From NCBI GenBank assembly GCA_025642065.1, contig JAODUP010000404.1, positions 416,735-480,734 on the forward strand: a DNA stretch of 64,000 nucleotides, given 5' to 3'. The first letter of the stretch is position 1. The number at the start of each line of letters is the position of its first letter. Under the pieces are notes generated by a model. It was not told the DNA's origin and ran no database searches. It was given only the letters and a program-made list of their open reading frames with translations. Source of the DNA: Paralvinella palmiformis (lineage: Eukaryota > Annelida > Polychaeta > Terebellida > Alvinellidae). Both the position numbers and the translations under genes were made by a program. Positions 57,616 through 64,000 of this stretch are shown one piece after another.

Positions 57616-57989
57616 ATTTCATCACGTTTTCGTCGGATAACTGCAGGGTTATGAAAGGCCAACACAACTCCTTGCTATCTCGGATCAGGAACGTCCAACC
57701 AGAGGTCCTCGACATTGGAAGCATCTGTCATCTGGCAAATATCTGTTGCATGTGCGCTGTCAAGAAGCTGCCGATGCCAGCGGAAGAGCTGCTGATTGAC
57801 GTGTACTTCCACTTCAATCACAGCGCCAAACGCAAAGAAGAATATCGCGAGGTTCTGGAGTTCTGTCACGTGGCACCTTTAAAGATCCTGAAGCACGCCA
57901 GCACAGAGTGGCTGAGCAGCTTGAAAAAATGCGTAGCGACATGGAACGGGATCACCAGTGAAGGAGTGTGTCTGTTCCGGGCGACATGA
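57600..57989 (+). pseudogene. hAT transposase-like fragment, C part
   Basis: An open frame from about 57600 (GIPWTNFITFSSDN) through ATG 57651 (MKGQHNSLLSRI), DIGSICHLANICC, PAEELLIDVYFHFNHSAKRK and LKHASTEWLS to a stop at 57987-57989. It follows the hAT-derived pattern S-D-N-x-x-V-M-K-G, DIGCxCHLANLC and HxSTRWLSLEK, with E replacing R in STRWLS and the frame lost shortly after. The base composition is richer in G and C than the neighbourhood, typical of recently coding sequence. The dimerisation domain is absent. Either a dead transposon fragment or a broken gene of that family. Confidence 0.72.
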
Positions 57990-58184
57990 ACGTTTTTCTT
58001 TTCTGATTTCTTTTCTGTTTATCGATTTCATGTAAACTGTTGAGTAATAATAATTTGGTATTCACGGTCCTGGAAAGTATTGTGTTACCTTAGACCACCT
58101 AATTTATGTATAAATCCCTTATTTATATATAATGCCCGATTTTCCGAGACCCTCCGATTTACGTATAAATCTCACACATGTATG

Positions 58185-58516
58185 TGTGTATGTAGTAACC
58201 TACTATTGAATCACACATACATTGTTATTTACTGGGAGCTGTGGTGTCAAATAGTATTTGTGTAAGTACTTCCGCTTTTGTACGTTGCTTGCATGTTACT
58301 GTTTCCCTGTGAGCGTGACATATGTGTCGAGTACGAAAAGCGGAAGAGTAGCCCAGATACATGTATTGGTCTACATAGTGGTAGTTATGTGGAAGTGTAG
58401 AACATTTTATATTTAGATTGATGTATGTATAGGTTTATTTATTGTGAATGAAGGCATAGGTCTCAAAGGATGTTTAGGTGTTGTCGATCTGAGTCACTGG
58501 CACTATATATTTATAT

Positions 58517-58552
<36 letters not shown>
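58185..58552 (+). mobile_element. Family A segment P, unit 4
   Basis: From TAGTAACCTACTATTGAATC through CTGTTTCCCTGTGAGCGTGA to GGCACTATATATTTATATTA and (CA)n (58519-58552) plus (GA)n to 58570. The Q part is missing on the left; the hAT fragment lies there instead. Confidence 0.6.
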
Positions 58553-58556
<4 letters not shown>

Positions 58557-58659
58557 AGGGAGAGAGAGAGAACCTATGTCAGAATACACGTCCTATAAAG
58601 ACAGATCTGAACCGGAATCTAACCGGCAATCTCCAGGTTTTATATGTTTCAGATATTTA

Positions 58660-59128
58660 TATCAAAATTCACTTTTAGAACAACATTGATATATTGTTGA
58701 AACGGAAATAATGATTCATGCAAATAAATCCATAAAAATGTGCTACCGTAATACAACCAAACATATTATGGTTAATGATTAATTAAAAAGTGCGCTTTAA
58801 GTGTTTTATCCCAACAACGCATTATTTTCGGTTCATATCTCCACCAGTCAGTGTTTTGCTCCGTGTTGTCTGTCCTTCCACTATTCTATAAATGTATGAC
58901 ATTAACCAAAAGTAAGAAGCCATCGAGGGAATACACGAACTATTTATAAATATATCTTATGACTTGAATTGTGTATGTAGTTATCCTTCGATATGGATAC
59001 AAAACAACGAACATAAAACAATAACAAAATTACATTATTTATAGTCAATGTATCTTTTATAAATATACGTCTATTATTCAATTTGATTTAAAATATATGT
59101 TACATAGAGTCGTTGGTTACGTATCTTA
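58660..59128 (+). repeat. Flank block E, copy 4
   Basis: Near-identical to the unit 3 copy apart from short indels such as the one near 59050. Confidence 0.75.
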
Positions 59129-60849
59129 TCAATTAATCAATCAATTTCTTTATTTCAGACATCAATATTTGATACAAATACGAGTCCATATTTAATAAAT
59201 ATGTTGACAATTAAAAACTAAAATATGAAAAAAATAAAAAGGTGTAAAATGCGTTAAAATTACAGATGTATAACCACATTTCTCTGACTATACAATTCTT
59301 TGTGCCAAAGGCATTTCCGCTTTGAGCTGTTGTACATATCAGAACTAACAAGACACATTAAAATACTGTTACGTGAGGACTACGTTTGAGGCTAAACACA
59401 TGTCTTCTATATATAGCACTAAAATTTAAAAATCCTGCATCTCATATTAAAACCCATTATACGCAAGTCATGGAAAGGCTGACCGTCCCCTTATACTAAG
59501 ACCAAAGGGTACATAAATATATATTTGTGCTTTACAAACGCAGAGCAAAAATAAAATTTACGTATTAACACATTACTACGTCCGTACAACATTCTTTCTT
59601 TAGATTTCATATCCAATTCATCATTCAAGGCATTGCTGTCTAGCAAATTATTTGCACGTTTATCACTTTTGAGAGTATCAAAAAACCATAAACTTAGATT
59701 TACTCCTATTAAAATATCATTAACTTTACCAAATGTTAATCACAAATTAAACAACGTTTAAAGACCCTTAGCAGATGGCGCAAACAGCACCAAGTCATCT
59801 GAATACATAAGATGATTTATCATAATGCCAGCAAAGCAACAGCCAATTGGAGCAAAATTCAATCCAACACTTAGTTCATTCATATAAAAGTCACAAAATA
59901 AAGGGGAGAACACTCCTCCCTGTCTAAGACTATTAGAAACAGTAAAACCAACGGACAAAGCATTGCAGATAATAATTTACGTAATAAAACAATATCATTC
60001 ATCCGGTCAAAGACTTGGGAGGCATCTAGAAATGTAACATACATAAGAGAGCCATGGTTTATATAATACCTAATTATTTCCTTAATGGTGCCATGTTTAC
60101 GTTTGAATCCAAATTGATTGGCACATGTTACCAGGTAAGGTTCAATTCTATTAAGTATTAATAGTTCAATAATTTTACAAAAATGTTAGATAGACATATC
60201 GGACGATAATTATTTTTGTCACCAATACGTTTATTTTATCTTTTATGATAGGAACAACAACTGACACTAACAATGACTGAGGCAAGACACCATGCATAAA
60301 TACAGATGACACAAACAAAGCTACTAGTATTGACAGTTTATATCCTGCAACCTTTAAGTGCTCAGACGAATTTCTGTCCATACCAGGATATTTACCACAT
60401 GATAGATTGTTAATAACATTCTGTACATCACTAGCTGAGATAATCATATCATTTGTAAATACTGTTTCGGGAGGCTTAAATTCATCATATAGCATAGTAC
60501 AGTTGCTGTTGTTTACAGAGTTAAAAATAGACATGTAGTGATTGTTCCACATATTAGGGATTTAGTCACCCTGGGCATCACCAACTAAATTAGGCAACTT
60601 AACCTTACTATTACTAAAGTTACGAATATCCTTTCAAAACACTTTGTCAGATTTAGTACATAGCTTGATTCCTATTGTTTTTACGTTGAGATTCATTGCC
60701 ACAATTGGAATCAACACATTTAATACCATCAGGGATGGAAATATTATCAAATGCTTGACCCGTTGAATATCCTTTGCATGCAGCTTATCCAAATTGATAT
60801 GGTGTTTAATTTCATTATTATTACTACTAATTACCACTTAGTATTATTA
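59129..60849 (-). pseudogene. APE-type LINE, copy in unit 4
   Basis: Near-identical to 45686-47418, including truncation point, frame breaks and the MYSDDLVLFA box (59958-59758 frame). RT motif A FLDASQVFD is at about 60007-60036. Shared lesions and identical flanks show it was copied as part of the unit, not inserted twice. Confidence 0.75.
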
Positions 60850-61431
60850 ATATTTATTCCAAAATAAAGCTATAACTGAATAGTCAGTATAATCCATTAA
60901 CTAAGAAAAAAACAGAAAGTGACCAAAAGTTCGGTAAGAATACTTATATATCAAAACCATTTTTAATTACATATGATTAATTTGATGATATCCGTTTGAT
61001 GACGACATCACACAAGAACGTTCCAGACTGAGATCATTTTAAATTCAAACTAAAATCTATAATAATTATAACTAATAAGGAGTTGATGATGGTAAGTGAT
61101 CAGTCATAAACAATACGACCTTCTAACAAGATGATAATTGTAGTCTTATAATGAACGATCTTGTCCTCACTGTATGATAAAACAACATACACATCTACAC
61201 CAAGAAAGGTAGTTAAGTAAAGAGATTAAACTAGTTTTTATTTAAAGTCATTATTTAAAGTACGACGCGATGTTCTTTGGTTCTAGTATCGTATGGATTT
61301 CATTATGGCGTCTCTTAGCATAACAAACAGTTTATTGTCTTAGAATAACGTTATATTTTGTTTGTTTGAGAGTGCGTCTCTGTGGGCTCGGGTATGTAGG
61401 CAATCAAGATGAAAATTGTAGCGACCATCTG

Positions 61432-61482
<51 letters not shown>
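60850..61482 (+). repeat. Post-LINE flank, D block and (ATT)n, unit 4
   Basis: Near-identical to 47419-48030; D core at about 61265-61325; (ATT)n at 61432-61482. Confidence 0.7.
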
Positions 61483-61483
<1 letters not shown>

Positions 61484-61582
61484 AAGAATTCATTAGAAAG
61501 ACACTTCAGTATTATATTTTATAAACAAGATACCAGAGGGAACATAATGTTGCAATAACTATGATAAATAACAAAATATGAT

Positions 61583-61586
<4 letters not shown>

Positions 61587-61638
<52 letters not shown>
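61587..61638. repeat. (CA)n microsatellite
   Basis: Twenty-five or so perfect CA units. Confidence 0.95.
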
Positions 61639-61640
<2 letters not shown>

Positions 61641-61732
61641 CGAACAGTTAGGTCTGACTAATCCAGTTTCTCTCATTTATTCGGTGGCGACCTTTCTTGC
61701 TGAGACATGTGTAATGTCTCACCAGTCCCTAA

Positions 61733-61865
61733 TCAAGTTTATCAAGTTTATTTCGGAACTGTATATATTACAATATTAAGTAATTACATTCATGTATTGC
61801 TTATACAATAATTAACAGCATACAGTCCCATGCCGTGGAAAAGAGTCCTGTAGACTGTAGCCTCA
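61733..61865 (-). mobile_element. Possible LINE/SINE 3' end
   Basis: Read on the minus strand, CTCTTTTCCACGGCATGGGA leads to CCGAAATAAACTTGATAAAC and TTGATT: an AATAAA followed by a TTGAT-type tail, like the 3' end of the 45.7-kb LINE but with a different body. Confidence 0.4.
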
Positions 61866-61924
61866 AAACATTATTGTATTATTTAATTTGTTTAACAATA
61901 TTAAGTCAGTATTAAGTTTTGAGG

Positions 61925-62093
<169 letters not shown>

Positions 62094-62099
<6 letters not shown>

Positions 62100-63793
62100 T
62101 TTAGGGTACATAGTAAGAGGCAACAGGCACAGAGCATCAACATATCTAAACATCCTTAGAAACCTACCTCCATAAATCTAAATACAACTATACATACATT
62201 AATCTAAAAATAAAATGTTCCATACCTCCACATATTGATAAATGTCAGCGTATACCTAAGCATGTTTCTGGTCTACTCATCAGCCTGTGGGAACCAGCTA
62301 ATTCGCTTTTCGTACGCGATAAATATGTCACGCCCACAGGAAAGCGGCTACATGCAGGCTACGTACAAAAAGCGGAAGCACGTAAAAACATACCATTTGA
62401 TACCACAGCCTGCAAACAAACACGTGCGTGTGGTTCAATGGTGACTCTGCTACATACATATCATAAACTATTTTGACACCACAGTTTACATTCAACAGTA
62501 ATTTTCTGTGGTCCAAAAGAAACCTGTATATAAAACATTTCGACACCTCAGATGCTGACTTCAGCTTTACTCTGGGTTCGAATAACTGAATAAATCCTAC
62601 CTATATGAAACATGTATCAATACACGTCCGACTGGTCTGGCGACGAAGTTCTTCTCTAACCTCGGTGAAAAGTTAAGCCTTTTATATACCCTCAGCGTGT
62701 TAACAAACATTGCAGTTTGTTCACCACAAAGATAATGTACACTCAATCAGTATGGACTCACTGAAGTGATTTAACTAAAATAAAAACAAAGTAGCAATAC
62801 TGCACAATGGATTATTACTGGACTAGAACGAAATATCGTCTCAAACCTGAGTAAATACTATGATTTACTCGAACCTAACAGCTAATCCTCATACGTTTCC
62901 GTTCATCACTAAGTGAACGTTCATTCACGCCTAATTTAGCGTCACTAAGTATATGAAGTTAAGTGTGGTGGGATCTAAATTAAAGCGCCTATCCACTTGA
63001 TCTATTTGACTCATGGTCGAGAACAGCGGATTTCAGGCAGATCTCCGATACTGCGAATGACACGTCGGGATTATAATAGCTATAGATTTAACAAATTTCC
63101 TATATCAGTGTAATCTAATTACTCATAATATGGGAAAAACCTCTGTCCGCAGCTTAATACCCATGGAGATGCCTGCCGTAGTAACAAACGATTCCAGGAG
63201 TATAAATCCATCAAGCAGCATTGTATGAATTAATAGGTCGTTTCGCCAGACCACATAAGAGGACAACAATATAGATTCTACATTATACATAACAAAGCTA
63301 ATAGACTCAAACATGTTGTAATAACGACATAACTTTCTTACATTGGTGTATTAAGGAATCTGGATGGAAATAGATAAGATGTCTGGCACGGGCAATGTGC
63401 GTTTTAGGGTACATATAAAGAGGCAACAGGCACAGAGCATCAACATATCTAAACATCCTTCGTAACCTACCTCCATAAATCTAAATACAACTATACATAC
63501 ATTAATCTAAAAATAAAATGTTCCATACCTCCACATATTGCTAAATGTGTGCGTATACCTAAGCATGTGTCTGGTCTACTCATCAGCCTGTGGGAACCAG
63601 CTAATTCGCTTTTCGTACGCGATAAATATGTCACGCCCACAGGAAAGCGGTTACATGCAGGCTACGTAAAAACATACCATTTGATACCACAGCTCGCAAC
63701 AAACAACACGTGCGTGTGGTTCAATAGTGACTTGCTACATACATATCAAACTATTTTGACACCACAGTTTACATTCAACAGTAAACAGTTCAA
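62094..63793 (-). mobile_element. Family A repeat, minus copy, complete P-Q-P
   Basis: Two directly repeated P segments (62094 to about 62500 and 63395-63793) flank Q (about 62500-63394). The P copies are almost identical apart from small indels. On the minus strand Q carries a TATATA-type box near 62690 and AGTAAAG near 62565, where the 6.7-kb copy has AATAAAG. No reading frame of note. The second P ends abruptly at AACAGTAAA where block C begins. The best copy for defining the family. Confidence 0.65.
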
Positions 63794-64000
63794 TTTATAG
63801 AAAAACGTATAATAATACGGATCAAAGTGAACTGATACATGTATAATTATTTTCGATTATTTTAACGCATTTTGTAATATTCAACTGATATTCTTATCAG
63901 AATTAAGAGTATACAATTTTCGACGAATAATGATGAACAGAATTACTAACATTCACAGGAAAATAAATTGTCGGCAATAAACTGATTGTTCTTTGTCGGT
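63794..64000 (+). repeat. Block C, copy 5, cut by window end
   Basis: Matches 33840-34130 and 53760-53945 (TCAAAGTGAACTGATACATG, AAACTGATTGTTC). The array therefore continues beyond the window. Confidence 0.7.

Overview
The window looks like AT-rich, repeat-dense eukaryotic DNA from an invertebrate animal, most likely a lophotrochozoan such as a mollusc. The grounds are decayed CR1/L2-type and APE-type non-LTR retrotransposons, tRNA-derived SINEs, pogo-, hAT- and THAP-type transposon remnants, TTAA-flanked MITEs and very many simple repeats. The phylum is inference. I see no intact conserved protein-coding gene, no rRNA and no credible functional tRNA. Most open frames are translations of microsatellites or broken transposon genes.

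Layout. Positions 1-16060 are a patchwork: tetranucleotide arrays (about 2.0-2.4 and 4.8-5.1 kb), a polypurine tract (4.06-4.43 kb), tRNA-like SINEs (about 1.1 and 3.8 kb), a plus-strand copy of repeat family A (5.5-6.9 kb), a SINE (9.1-9.3 kb), the 3' end of a pogo/Tigger-like transposon (9.64-10.28 kb), a broken CR1/L2 LINE (10.37-11.87 kb), and a minus-strand family A copy (12.75-16.06 kb) split by a 1.9-kb element B. Element B carries a decayed THAP domain and, converging on it, a short acidic first exon.

From about 16 kb to the end, the window is a degenerate head-to-tail array of long composite units, all in one orientation. Each unit is built from block C (several kb, non-coding), family A sequence, flank block E (with or without a minus-strand LINE) and a conserved block D. 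Unit 1 is about 16.06-31.73 kb, unit 2 31.73-41.47, unit 3 41.47-51.7, unit 4 51.7-63.8, and unit 5 begins at 63.8 and runs off the window. Comparing units gives internal controls: empty and filled sites for a LINE and for a TTAA MITE, and patches of near-identity inside diverged DNA that suggest gene conversion.

How it works together. Nothing here forms a pathway. The coherent themes are nested insertion and segmental amplification, a SINE/LINE pair sharing a 3' tail, and two element families (B and the MITE family M) that carry promoter-like motif clusters (CRE, E-box, CCGG core, ATGGCGGC) next to short ATG-initiated frames. The best candidates for something undescribed are element B with its twin inward-facing CRE motifs, the promoter-bearing MITEs, and the array itself.
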